Below, in pieces: positions 47,267-55,952 of a DNA stretch of 64,000 nucleotides. The notes below the pieces were generated by a model. It did not search any database. It was given only the letters and a program-made list of their open reading frames with translations, and was not told the DNA's origin. Source of the stretch: Rhodococcus jostii NBRC 16295 (GTDB lineage Bacteria > Actinomycetota > Actinomycetes > Mycobacteriales > Mycobacteriaceae); NCBI RefSeq assembly GCF_001894825.1, contig NZ_BCWY01000042.1, forward strand, positions 18,815-82,814, read 5' to 3'. Every line of letters begins with the position of its first letter. Positions within the stretch are counted from its first letter, which is position 1. The translations under genes were made by a program, and so were the position numbers.

Positions 47267-48628
47267 ATGACCGAACGTACAACCGCAGTTGCAGACTCTC
47301 CTGCGGGTGCGAACTCCGGCCGCTCCCGGGCAGACTCCCGCAAGGCAAGCCGAGCCGCCTTCGTCGGAACCCTGCTCGAGTACTACGACTTCAGCCTCTA
47401 CGCCTCGGCGGCGTCGGTGGTTTTCGCCAGCGTGTTCTTCTCCGGCTCGAGCCCGTTCCTGGGGACGCTGCAGGCGGTCGGCACCTTCGCTGTCGGCTTC
47501 CTGGTCCGCCCGGTCGGTGGGGTGATCCTCGGCAGCCTCGGCGACCGCATCGGCCGAAAGCGTGTTCTCATCTTCACCCTGCTCATGATGGGCGTCGCCA
47601 CGCTGCTCGTCGGACTTCTGCCCGGATACGCGCAGATCGGATGGGCGGCCCCGGCCCTGTTGGTGTTGCTGCGCATTCTGCAGGGCATCGGCGCGAGCGG
47701 TGAGTACGGGGGTGCCACGCTCGTGGCCGTCGAGTTCGCACCCGAACGGAAGCGAGGCCTGCTCGGTTCCTTGCCCGGAATGGGCGCAGCCCTCGGTGGT
47801 GTGATGGGAACGCTGTCACTACTTCTGATGTCCTCCTTGGTATCCAAAGAAGCGTTTCTGAGTTGGGGCTGGCGAATCCCGTTCCTCTTCAGCGTCGTGA
47901 TCCTCGCCTACGGCTTGTGGCTACGTCGCAGCCTTCCGGAGACACCCGCGTTCCGTGAGATGAAGAAAGCTGAAAACATCTCGAAGACACCGATCTTCGA
48001 CGTGGTCCGCCAGCAGCCCCGCGCACTTCTGACCGTGATGGTGATGACCATCGGCCAGACCGGTATCGGCTACTTCTACATCGTCTTCATGGGCACTTTC
48101 GGCACCAACCAGCTGGGCTTCGGTGGAACCGAGGTGCTGGTCGGACTGATCGTTGCGCAGCTCACGAACGCCGTATTGATCCCGCTGTTCGGATCACTGT
48201 CGGATCGCGTCGGACGACAGCCCGTGATCGTCTTCGGCTTTCTCTACAGCGCTGTGTTCGCATGGGTGGGCATCTCGCTCCTGTCGGGGGTCGGAACACC
48301 CCCACTGCTGTTCTGGGCGGTCATGGCGCTCGGCAACGGCGTCGGCGTCGCCGCCATCTTCGGCCCGATGGGCGCATACGTCACCGAGCTGTTCCATACG
48401 CAGCACGCCTACAGCGGCCTCGGCCTCGGCCGAGAGACCGGCAACGCGCTCGGCGCAGCCATCGTCCCGGTAATTGCTGTCGCCTTGGCGTTCGACGACA
48501 CCACGATCTGGCTCAGCGTCCTGATCTGCGTCATATCGCTGCTCGGATTTGCGGCGACCGTCCTGTCGCGCACACGATCGTCGTCGGTTTCGATTCCCGA
48601 TGGTGACAGCGTGCCGGTGTCCGTGTAG
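47267..48628 (+). CDS. MFS transporter, metabolite:H+ symporter (MHS) type
   Basis: A 453-residue, 12-TM permease with the MHS signature FVGTLLEYYDFSLYA in helix 1 and LGSLGDRIGRKRVL in loop 2-3. Relatives carry dicarboxylates, shikimate, proline-betaine and aromatic acids. ATG 47267 follows GCGAGGTCTCGA. Ends at a strong terminator. Likely a second uptake system for the island. Confidence 0.9.
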   Translation: MTERTTAVADSPAGANSGRSRADSRKASRAAFVGTLLEYYDFSLYASAASVVFASVFFSGSSPFLGTLQAVGTFAVGFLVRPVGGVILGSLGDRIGRKRVLIFTLLMMGVATLLVGLLPGYAQIGWAAPALLVLLRILQGIGASGEYGGATLVAVEFAPERKRGLLGSLPGMGAALGGVMGTLSLLLMSSLVSKEAFLSWGWRIPFLFSVVILAYGLWLRRSLPETPAFREMKKAENISKTPIFDVVRQQPRALLTVMVMTIGQTGIGYFYIVFMGTFGTNQLGFGGTEVLVGLIVAQLTNAVLIPLFGSLSDRVGRQPVIVFGFLYSAVFAWVGISLLSGVGTPPLLFWAVMALGNGVGVAAIFGPMGAYVTELFHTQHAYSGLGLGRETGNALGAAIVPVIAVALAFDDTTIWLSVLICVISLLGFAATVLSRTRSSSVSIPDGDSVPVSV

Positions 48629-48645
48629 AGCACTGACACCACAAG

Positions 48646-48678
48646 TGAGGGCCCCGATCCACAGGATCGGGGCCCTCA
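48646..48678 (+). terminator. 15-bp hairpin terminator after the MHS transporter
   Basis: TGAGGGCCCCGATCC and its exact complement flank an ACA loop, 17 nt after the stop. Stem 15 bp, perfect. Confidence 0.9.
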
Positions 48679-48708
48679 CCGGGTTCCGACAGGCCGCCCG
48701 AGACAGAA

Positions 48709-48743
48709 AGGAGGCCACCCACCCGTCAGGTGGGCGGCCTCCT
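48709..48743 (-). terminator. Hairpin terminator for the leftward fprB unit
   Basis: AGGAGGCC/GGCCTCCT (8 bp) and CCCACC/GGTGGG (6 bp) stack with one mismatch around a CGTCA loop, 29 nt beyond the fprB stop. Together with the hairpin at 48646 it separates two convergent transcripts. Confidence 0.8.
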
Positions 48744-48772
48744 CCGCGTTCCTGGAGGTGACATCCGTCGTT

Positions 48773-50407
48773 CTATCGAGGCATGCGCGAATTGCCCTCC
48801 GCACCACGGGCAGCCGCGAGCATCGCATCGACGTCGACCAATTTGTGGCGCGCCCGACCTCGGCGACGCCCTTCGGTACGCTCGTATCGGTCGATCCGCT
48901 GCCAGCCATCGAGACCGAACGCGTCGGTGCAGCGAGCCTCGATGACCCTCACCAACTCGTCTCCGGTGCGGCTGGGCCGCGGCAGGAGGGCGCGCTCGTG
49001 GTCGGCAAGCATCGTGTCGACTGTCTCGGCGGCGCAGTACCGATTGGTACCGATCACGCCGGTCGGCCCCCGCTTGATCCAACCTGCGACATAGACACCG
49101 GGCACCGGACGGTCTTCGGCCGGATCGACCACGCGGCCCGCCACGTTGGGTACCGTCCCCTGCGCGGCGTCGAACGGCAAACCCGGCAACGGGCGCCCGC
49201 GATAGCCCACCGAACGCAGCACCAGCGAGCATTCCAGGTCCTCCCCGACGCCGGCCTCGTCGTACGGCGCGATCCGTAGACCTTCGACGTGACTGCCGCC
49301 GAGGACCTCGATCGGCGCACCGTGGAACCGCAGCGTGATCCTTCTCCGACCGGGTTGCGGGCACCGCCGCGCATATTCGGCGATCGTCTGCAGCTTGATC
49401 GATGCATCGCCGGGAGCCTCATATCCGTCGTGCACACTCACGTCCACTTCAGGCAAGGATCCCAGTGCGAGGAGTTCCGGTGTCGTGAACGCTGCGTGGC
49501 CGGGGCCGCGGCGACCGAGCACCACCACCTCCTCGAGTGCGCTGTGTCGCAGTGCATCCAGAGCATGTTCCGCGATGTCACCCGGCACGAGGCATTCAGG
49601 ATCGCGCGTCAGGATCCGTGCCACGTCCAACGCCACGTTGCCGTTGCCGATCACGACAGCACGACGACCCGACAGATCGAACGTGTGGTCAGCGTACTCC
49701 GGATGCCCGTTGTACCAGGCGACAAATTCGCGTGCGGCACAACTGCCCGGCAGTTCTTCTCCCGGAATTCCGAGCTTCCGGTCGTCGGGCGCCCCGCTCG
49801 CATGGATCACCGCATGGTGATGTTCGAGCAGCTCGTCCACGGTGATGTCGCGTCCGACGTCTACCCCGAGGAACGCGCGAAAACCGCTGCGGCCGGCGGT
49901 ACGCGCGAACAACCGCTCGACGGCCTTCGTGGTCTGATGGTCCGGGGCCACACCGAATCGGACGAGCCCACCAGCGACGGGGAGACGCTCGAACATGGAT
50001 AGTGTGACCTCGACGTCGCGCCGTTTCAGCAACTCCTCCGCAGCGTAGAAGGCGGAGGGACCGGAACCCACGATCGCCACCCGCAGCGAACCGGGCCGAT
50101 CCACGGCGACAACAGGTTTCCGCGGCACCTCACACCGGCCGAATACGGTCGGATTGCCCAGGAAGTACGCTGCATTGAGATCCTTGTAGATCTCGGTCTC
50201 GCCGATGAGATCGCTGTCGGGAACGATCGCGTCCACCGGGCACACATCGGCACAGGCGCCACAGTCGATGCACGTGCCCGGGTCGATGTAGAGCATCTCT
50301 GTGCGCGCGTACTGCGCTTCGTCGGGCGACGGGTGAATGCAGTTGACAGGACACACCGCGACGCACGTCGCGTCGTTGCAACAGGCCTGGGTCACTACGT
50401 ATGTCAT
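48773..50407 (-). CDS. fprB: Ferredoxin-NADP reductase fused to a ferredoxin domain (FprB type)
   Basis: A 544-residue fusion. Residues 1-75 are a two-cluster ferredoxin (CCNDATCVAVCPVNC, then CIDCGACADVCP). The rest is an adrenodoxin-reductase-like flavoprotein with FAD loop VGSGPSAFYAAEE, NADP loop VIGNGNVALDVAR and GWIKRGPTGVIGTN near the C-terminus. The layout matches mycobacterial FprB. It can move electrons from NADPH to P450s or ferredoxins of the island. ATG 50407 follows GGAG; the longer open frame upstream is not native. Confidence 0.94.
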   Translation of the reverse strand: MTYVVTQACCNDATCVAVCPVNCIHPSPDEAQYARTEMLYIDPGTCIDCGACADVCPVDAIVPDSDLIGETEIYKDLNAAYFLGNPTVFGRCEVPRKPVVAVDRPGSLRVAIVGSGPSAFYAAEELLKRRDVEVTLSMFERLPVAGGLVRFGVAPDHQTTKAVERLFARTAGRSGFRAFLGVDVGRDITVDELLEHHHAVIHASGAPDDRKLGIPGEELPGSCAAREFVAWYNGHPEYADHTFDLSGRRAVVIGNGNVALDVARILTRDPECLVPGDIAEHALDALRHSALEEVVVLGRRGPGHAAFTTPELLALGSLPEVDVSVHDGYEAPGDASIKLQTIAEYARRCPQPGRRRITLRFHGAPIEVLGGSHVEGLRIAPYDEAGVGEDLECSLVLRSVGYRGRPLPGLPFDAAQGTVPNVAGRVVDPAEDRPVPGVYVAGWIKRGPTGVIGTNRYCAAETVDTMLADHERALLPRPSRTGDELVRVIEARCTDAFGLDGWQRIDRYERTEGRRRGRARHKLVDVDAMLAAARGAEGNSRMPR

Positions 50408-50430
50408 GAGCACTCCGGTGGGTCGTTGGG

Positions 50431-51636
50431 TTACGGACTCTGCTCCGGGGGGAAGAAGCGGTGACCGTAGCGGGCGGCGAGTTCGTGGGCCCGAGCCGTG
50501 AACCCCTGTGCACCGCCGGGATAGAGGCGTCTGAAAGAGATGACTCCACCTGTGTGCGCCGGGAACCCGATGCCGAGAACGGATCCGGTGTCGGCGTCGG
50601 CCTCGGAACCGACGACACCTTCGTCGAGACAACGCAACGCTTCGACGACTTCGACGAACAGCAACCGATCGCGCATGTCATCGATCGGAATTCTCTGCCC
50701 CGGACCGAACACGTCACGAAGGCCTGGCCACAACCCGAGGCGCGCACCGTCGGTGCCGTAGTCGTAGAATCCGCGTCCTACCGACCTACCGCCGCGATCA
50801 CACTCGTCGATCATCCGGTCGCGCACGCTGCCTGCGTTCTGCCCGCGCCACGTTCCCCCGGCTACCTCGACAGCGATGCGGTTCTCGCGCTGCACCGCAC
50901 GGTTGAGTGTCAACGTGATCTCGTCGAGCAATTGCAGTGGCGGCACGGGGTATCCGGCAGCGGTCGCCGCGCGCTCGATGATGCCCGGATCGATTCCCTC
51001 TCCGACGGCGGCCAACGCCTCGTCGAAGTAGCGCTCCATCACCCGGCTGGTGAAGAATCCCCGGCTGTCGCGCACCACGATCGGCCGCTTCCCGAGCAAC
51101 CGCGCGTACGTCAAGGATGCCGCGACCGTGGCCTCCGACGTACGCGAGCCGACAATCGTCTCCACCAGCATCATCCGATCGACCGGGGAGAAGAAGTGCA
51201 TTCCGACGAAGCTTTCCGGGCGTGCCAGCGTCGAGGAAAGAGTGGTGATCGGCAGGGTCGACGTCGTCGATGCAACCACGGTGCACGGCTCGGTGGCGGC
51301 CTCGATCGTCCGCAGGACCTGTTGCTTGACGGCGACGTTCTCCGGTACCGCCTCGATCACGAGCGCGGCAGGCGCCAGGTCCGCGGGGCGCTCGGTGGTC
51401 GTGATCCGGTCGAGCAATGCCCGCGACATTGCCGTATTCGTGATCCCCGCCTGTCGGGCACGCTCTTCACGACGGTCGGCGTACGACCTCCCCCTGCGCG
51501 CACCCTCGGGGGTCCGCGCGACCACTACGACATCGGCCCCCGCCCGCGCGCACGTGTAGGCGATGGCCGCGCCCATCATCCCAGTACCGACGACACCGAT
51601 CGTGGTGCCCGCCAGAGTCGCCGACGCCTCGGTCAT
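50431..51636 (-). CDS. 3-hydroxyacyl-CoA dehydrogenase
   Basis: A 401-residue soluble enzyme oxidising 3-hydroxyacyl-CoA to 3-ketoacyl-CoA. It has the NAD loop GVVGTGMMGAAIAY, the catalytic His region SFVGMHFFSPVDRM and two C-terminal 3HCDH domains (RGFFTSRVMERYF; then a second, GIGFPAHTGGVISF). ATG 51636 overlaps the stop of the 48-residue ORF as ATGA. It fits beta-oxidation of the CoA intermediates, complementing the Ltp/DUF35 pair. Confidence 0.92.
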   Translation of the reverse strand: MTEASATLAGTTIGVVGTGMMGAAIAYTCARAGADVVVVARTPEGARRGRSYADRREERARQAGITNTAMSRALLDRITTTERPADLAPAALVIEAVPENVAVKQQVLRTIEAATEPCTVVASTTSTLPITTLSSTLARPESFVGMHFFSPVDRMMLVETIVGSRTSEATVAASLTYARLLGKRPIVVRDSRGFFTSRVMERYFDEALAAVGEGIDPGIIERAATAAGYPVPPLQLLDEITLTLNRAVQRENRIAVEVAGGTWRGQNAGSVRDRMIDECDRGGRSVGRGFYDYGTDGARLGLWPGLRDVFGPGQRIPIDDMRDRLLFVEVVEALRCLDEGVVGSEADADTGSVLGIGFPAHTGGVISFRRLYPGGAQGFTARAHELAARYGHRFFPPEQSP

Positions 51637-51779
51637 GCCTGCAGACTCTCGACACGGATGTCGATGCTCGCGGGCGCGTCGACACTGCGTGTACCGATCG
51701 CCGTAGGGTTCCCGCGGACGATTTCCTGTTGCTGCGGCCGGGTCGCACCCCAGCCGCGCACGAGGTCCGCCACGTTCAT
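51633..51779 (-). CDS. Small leader gene (48 aa), coupled to 3-hydroxyacyl-CoA dehydrogenase
   Basis: ATG 51779 has a strong RBS (GAGGAGATCGGC). The product begins MNVADLVRGWGATRPQQQEI and ends IRVESLQA, with its TGA overlapping the next ATG. No family recognised. It could be a small functional protein or a coupling leader. Confidence 0.5.
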   Translation of the reverse strand: MNVADLVRGWGATRPQQQEIVRGNPTAIGTRSVDAPASIDIRVESLQA

Positions 51780-51855
51780 GCCGATCTCCTCGTTCATTGT
51801 TCCCAATGCGCCGCACCCGGCCCTCGGCTTACCTGATCACCTACTGCACTTCGCG

Positions 51856-51876
51856 ATAATCTAATCCCAATAGTTT
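51856..51876. promoter_or_regulatory. Core of the repeated control element, copy 3
   Basis: ATAATCTAATCCCAATAGTTT shares TAATCTAAT exactly with copy 1 and a similar trailing half. It lies 78 nt before the 48-residue ORF that starts the leftward hydroxyacyl-CoA dehydrogenase-fprB unit. The GTG-n-CAC palindrome of the other two copies is not clear here. Confidence 0.4.
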
Positions 51877-51879
51877 CTG

Positions 51880-52189
51880 AACGCAATGCCCGATTGGGGC
51901 TCCGAGCCCCGGCCCGCGTGTGGTCACGAAAAGTTCACTTACACAATCACCTTGACTGTGGTATGACCATCGAAGAGAACTGGCGAACGGACCACGCCCT
52001 CACCCGGCCCACCCGGGTCGCAGCGAACCCGTCACCGAGCAACTCCGGCTGCGGGAGGCGGGAACTCGTCGTAGAACAAGTACGTTTCTCCGGAACCCAA
52101 GGCACACCTGCACTAGCGATCAGGCGTTCCCGTCATGGGCCGGCCTTCGGGACGTACCGATGATGGTTCCCCAGCGGACACCCGCGACA
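51880..52189. other. Intergenic region, nothing recognised
   Basis: About 310 nt between the catabolic island and the hxlR gene. One weak plus-strand frame (67 codons from ATG 51963) has a TTGACT-like box before it but no protein character; not called. Confidence 0.4.
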
Positions 52190-52630
52190 CTAGGAGACGC
52201 GGGTGTCGTACTCCTGCCGGTTGGCGAGCACCTCGTCCATGTGCGCCTCCGCCCACGCCTTGATACCGCGCATGATGGCCTGGAGCGAGATTCCGAGGTC
52301 GGTCAGCTCGTAGGTGACCGTGACAGGCACAGTCGGCGTCACTGTGCGGGTGAGCAGGCCGTCGCGCTCGAGGGAGCGCAGCGTCTGGGTGAGCATCTTC
52401 TGGCTGACTCCGGCCAGCCGTCGGGACAGCTCCGAGTAGCGCATCCGCCGCGGCTCGCCGTCGCAGTCGTCGCCCGGGTGTGGTCCGTCGCTGCCGAGCG
52501 CGGCCAGGACCAGAGTCACCCACTTGTCCGAGATCCGGGCGAGGAGCCGGCGGCTGGGACAGGTCGCCAGGAACGCCTCGTACTCCACCTTCGCCTGCAA
52601 CCGCTCCTGGGCCGCCGTCGTCGTCGACAT
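52190..52630 (-). CDS. HxlR-family transcriptional regulator
   Basis: A 146-residue winged-helix regulator. CPSRRLLARISDKWVTLVLA carries the early Cys and the KW of the family, and the wing helix is RYSELSRRLAGVSQKMLTQT. HxlR proteins often sense quinones, aldehydes or redox stress through that Cys. Divergent from a quinone-reductase-like gene, which it probably controls. ATG 52630. Confidence 0.9.
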   Translation of the reverse strand: MSTTTAAQERLQAKVEYEAFLATCPSRRLLARISDKWVTLVLAALGSDGPHPGDDCDGEPRRMRYSELSRRLAGVSQKMLTQTLRSLERDGLLTRTVTPTVPVTVTYELTDLGISLQAIMRGIKAWAEAHMDEVLANRQEYDTRVS

Positions 52631-52661
52631 CGACCGCTCCTTCCTGTGCGGTGACATACGC

Positions 52662-52690
52662 ACTCCAAAGTGCCTACTTCCCATTGGAGA
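52662..52690. promoter_or_regulatory. Operator candidate between hxlR and the MDR gene
   Basis: AAGT-GCCT-ACTT at 52668-52679 is an inverted repeat of the size HxlR proteins bind. A second inverted pair, CTCCAA (52663-52668) and TTGGAG (52684-52689), surrounds it. It lies midway between the two divergent start codons. Confidence 0.5.
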
Positions 52691-52745
52691 GTAACCCCTC
52701 CATCGTGGTGGTGCAGCACAAATACCGGTCCACAGGAGACGAAAC

Positions 52746-53654
52746 ATGTCCACCACCTTCCGCACCGCAATCGTCCGGACCCCGGGCGGTCCCGACTCGA
52801 TCGAGATCATCGACGTACCCGTCGTCGAGCCCGGGCCGGGTGAGGTCCGGGTCGAGATCGCCGGGGCCGCGGTCAACCCCGTCGACCTGGCGCTTGCCGC
52901 CGGGGTGTTCCACCGGCTCGGGCTGATCGACCAGCCCGCCCACACCGGTCTGGGCTGGGACTTCGCCGGCACCATCACCGCGGCTGGTCCGGGCGTCGAC
53001 CTCCCGGTCGGCAGCCGCGTCGCGGGGCTCGTCGCCGGGTTTGACCGCGACTTCGGCACCTACGCCGAGCAGCTGATCGTCCCGGCGAGCGACACCGCTC
53101 TCGTGCCGGACGGCCTCGACCTCGCCACCGCAGCCACTGTCCCGCTCAACGGCCTGGCCGCAGACCAGCTGGTGGACCTACTCGGCGACGGCGGGGGCAA
53201 GAGCCTGCTGGTGACCGGAGCCGCTGGAGCGGTCGGGGCGTACGTCGTCACGCTCGCTCAGGACCGCGGCTGGCGGGTCACCGGACTGGCCCGAGCCGAG
53301 GACGAGAAATTCGTGCGCGGCCTCGGCGCCGACTTCACCGCGGAGGCGGCGCACGCCTGGGACGCGGTAGCCGACGGCGCCGCCCTCCAGGAGCAGGGCC
53401 TCACGCTGGTCCGCGACGGCGGCCTTTTCGTCGGCGTGCAGCCGGGCGCGGCGCCGGCAGAGGAACGCGGCGTCTCCGTCCGCGTGCTGGTGGTGCAGCC
53501 CGACGGTGCGCGGCTCGCCCAGCTTCTCGACGCCACGGCAAGCGGCCACCTGCCGGCGCGGGTCCACGCCGTCGTACCGCTCGACCAGATCGCCGCCGCC
53601 CACCGCGCGGTCGCGCAGGGCGGCGTGCGCGGGAAGTACGTCCTTCAGCCCTGA
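52746..53654 (+). CDS. Quinone-oxidoreductase-like MDR family protein
   Basis: A 302-residue medium-chain dehydrogenase/reductase lacking the zinc-ligand cysteines, as in NADPH:quinone reductases. It has GAAVNPVDLALAAG, the GWDFAGTI strand and the NADP loop VTGAAGAVGAYVV. It reduces quinones or enones and fits detoxification under HxlR control. Its last 10 nt overlap the end of the convergent FAD monooxygenase gene. Confidence 0.9.
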   Translation: MSTTFRTAIVRTPGGPDSIEIIDVPVVEPGPGEVRVEIAGAAVNPVDLALAAGVFHRLGLIDQPAHTGLGWDFAGTITAAGPGVDLPVGSRVAGLVAGFDRDFGTYAEQLIVPASDTALVPDGLDLATAATVPLNGLAADQLVDLLGDGGGKSLLVTGAAGAVGAYVVTLAQDRGWRVTGLARAEDEKFVRGLGADFTAEAAHAWDAVADGAALQEQGLTLVRDGGLFVGVQPGAAPAEERGVSVRVLVVQPDGARLAQLLDATASGHLPARVHAVVPLDQIAAAHRAVAQGGVRGKYVLQP

Positions 53655-55183
53655 TGGTCCGCCATGCAATACCGCGTTGGACGCGGTTCGGTGCGCCGAT
53701 CCACTGTGGCTGATGGGGGTGGCACGGCCTGGACCGCGTCGCGAAGTGCCGCCACAGGGTCGGTGCCGGGTGGCCACCATCCGGCCGTCGCCCCGTCCGG
53801 CCGGGCCAGGAGTGCCCCGCCGTGAGAGATGCCCACTCCGCGGGCAGTGATGGCGTCGAGATCGTGGACGACGAGCGGAGGTCCGGGAACCGAGGTCGCT
53901 GCCCGCTGCCAGGACGCGCTCGGACCGCAGGTGAACAACGTCAGCCCGGGTCCGAGTAGGTCGAGGGTGGACACAGCGCCCGCTCGGGAAGGCAACCAGA
54001 CGTGCGCTATTCGGCCGCCGAGGTCGGCGGGCAGTTCCTGTGAGGCGAGTCGGGCTCCGCCGTGCGGGTCGGCCGATCGGGCCACGTTGTGCGCGGCCAC
54101 CGGACGTCGTTCGGTCTCGTAGGTGTCCAGCAGCTGCGGTCCGGCCCAGCCGCGCAGCACCCAGGCCAGTTTCCACCCGAGGTCGTAGGCGCTCTGGATG
54201 GCGGTGTTCATGCCTGTGCCCCCGCGTGGCGTGATCTGATGCGCGGCATCGCCGACGAGGAACGCGGCGTCCTGCCGGAAGCGGTCCGCGAGTTGCGCGG
54301 CGAAGGTGAAGGTCCCGATGCGTTCGATCCTCGGCTCGAGGTCGGCCAGTCCACTGCCGAGTCGGATGAGGCGGGCGGACTGCTCCTCGGTCGGACTCGC
54401 CGCAGGCTCCTGCACAAGTTCGTGTTCCACGCCGTAGACCCATCGGTCGCCGCGGCCGGCGGGAACGAAGACTCCTGCGGCTTCGGGGTGGGTGACGGCG
54501 TAGATGCAGTAGCGGCGGTCGCCGAGCAGGTCCCACAGGGGGGCGCGGAACTCGGTCCCGACGGCCTGGGACAGACGTCCCGGCCCACGCATCCCGATCC
54601 CGAGGGCGTCGCGTACGGTGCTGCGCGCGCCGTCTGCTGCGACGAGGTAGCGGGCGTGGAGGGTTCGGGTTCCGCGAGTTTCGACGTCGCGCAGCGTCAC
54701 CAGGGTGGTGCCGTCGGACCGGCTGTCGAGTCCGACCACTTCGGTGCCCATCTCCACTCGAGCGGTGTCGAACCCGAGCAGGTGTTCCAGCAGCACGGGT
54801 TCGAGGTGATCCTGCGGAACCGAGGCCGGGGCGGTGGGGCTGAGGACTGCGCTCTGCTCTCGCGTCGGGAAGCTGGTCAGGTGCGCGTCACCCGCCGCGG
54901 CGAGCGTGGGGCCCACCCATTGCTTCCACTCGACCTCGGCTCCGCCTGCCCGGATCTCCTGCTCCAACCCCCAGGAACGCAACAGCTCCATCGTGCGGGT
55001 GCTGACCGAAGCCGCCCGCGGCAGCCCCGACAGGGCGGGCCGCCGCTCCACCACCAAGACCTCGATCCCGTGGCGAGCCAGTGTGATTGCCGTCGTCAGT
55101 CCCGCCGGACCGGCTCCGACCACGAGCACAGGCGTGGACGCCGAGGGTGTTGGCGGAACGGTGGGTGTGGTCAGGCTGTTCAC
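53645..55183 (-). CDS. FAD-dependent aromatic monooxygenase (PheA/TfdB type)
   Basis: A 512-residue class A flavoprotein hydroxylase. It has the FAD loop VVGAGPAGLTTAITLARHG, a DG motif (YLVAADGARSTVRD) and GDAAHQITPRGGTGMNTA. The C-terminal thioredoxin-like domain is complete. Start GTG 55183 follows AAGGAG at eight bases; the frame is open upstream through the intergenic DNA. Relatives hydroxylate phenols or polyketides. Divergent from a TetR gene. Confidence 0.9.
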   Translation of the reverse strand: MNSLTTPTVPPTPSASTPVLVVGAGPAGLTTAITLARHGIEVLVVERRPALSGLPRAASVSTRTMELLRSWGLEQEIRAGGAEVEWKQWVGPTLAAAGDAHLTSFPTREQSAVLSPTAPASVPQDHLEPVLLEHLLGFDTARVEMGTEVVGLDSRSDGTTLVTLRDVETRGTRTLHARYLVAADGARSTVRDALGIGMRGPGRLSQAVGTEFRAPLWDLLGDRRYCIYAVTHPEAAGVFVPAGRGDRWVYGVEHELVQEPAASPTEEQSARLIRLGSGLADLEPRIERIGTFTFAAQLADRFRQDAAFLVGDAAHQITPRGGTGMNTAIQSAYDLGWKLAWVLRGWAGPQLLDTYETERRPVAAHNVARSADPHGGARLASQELPADLGGRIAHVWLPSRAGAVSTLDLLGPGLTLFTCGPSASWQRAATSVPGPPLVVHDLDAITARGVGISHGGALLARPDGATAGWWPPGTDPVAALRDAVQAVPPPSATVDRRTEPRPTRYCMADHQG

Positions 55184-55291
55184 GACGTCAGCTCCTTCGT
55201 CGGAAGGCTGGTTTGTCTCGGTGCAAGGAGGAAGCACGCGGGGGCTGCTCAATTTCGCCGGACAGTATGTCTTTCGATTAATAGCCTGAAC

Positions 55292-55316
55292 TTCACGAGA
55301 CGACCTGTCAAGTGAA
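55292..55316. promoter_or_regulatory. TetR operator candidate
   Basis: TTCAC and GTGAA form an inverted repeat with a 15-nt spacer in the gap between the divergent FAD monooxygenase and tetR genes, ending ten bases before the tetR start. Binding there would block tetR itself. Confidence 0.4.
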
Positions 55317-55325
55317 AATGTTAGA

Positions 55326-55952
55326 GTGGCGGTTGTGGCCACCCGAAAGTACGAGCAGCGTCTGCGTGCGGAGGCGGCCGACGAGACGCGGCGCAACATC
55401 CTCGACGCCGTCTATGAGCGGCTGCGCCGAGCGCCGTCCACCCCGGTGAGTGTGGATCAGGTGGCCCGGGCGGCGGGGGTCTCCCGGTCTACCGTCTATT
55501 TGGCCTTCGGTTCACGAGCCGGGCTGTTCGACGCATTCACCACCGACCTGTGGTGGCACCGGGCAGGGTTTCAGGGCGTAGTCGACGCGGTGGAAAACCC
55601 GGACGCGCGCGAGCACCTGCGCGGCGGAATCGACGCCGGAGTCCGGGTGTTCGCCGCCCACCGCGACGTCTTCCGCGCGCTGTTCTCGATGGCCCAACTC
55701 GACGCGGATGCCGTCGGCGGAGCCATCGCGCGGATCGAGGAGAACCGGGCCGGCGGGATGGTCCACCTCGCCCAGCGTCTCGCCGAGCAGGAAGTTCTCC
55801 GGCCGGGAGTCACCGTCGACGAAGCCGCCGACGTGCTCTGGCTGTTGGCGAGCTTCGACAGCTTCGACCAGCTCTACACCGGGCGGAACCTCCCCGCCGA
55901 CGACGTCTCCCGCACGCTGATCACCACCGCCGAACGCAGCCTCTGCCAGTGA
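55326..55952 (+). CDS. TetR-family transcriptional regulator
   Basis: A 208-residue regulator. The helix-turn-helix is VSVDQVARAAGVSRSTVYLA, followed by FGSRAGLFDAF, and the C-terminal ligand domain is typical in length. Start GTG 55326 (or GTG 55335). It most likely represses the divergent monooxygenase. Confidence 0.9.
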   Translation: MAVVATRKYEQRLRAEAADETRRNILDAVYERLRRAPSTPVSVDQVARAAGVSRSTVYLAFGSRAGLFDAFTTDLWWHRAGFQGVVDAVENPDAREHLRGGIDAGVRVFAAHRDVFRALFSMAQLDADAVGGAIARIEENRAGGMVHLAQRLAEQEVLRPGVTVDEAADVLWLLASFDSFDQLYTGRNLPADDVSRTLITTAERSLCQ

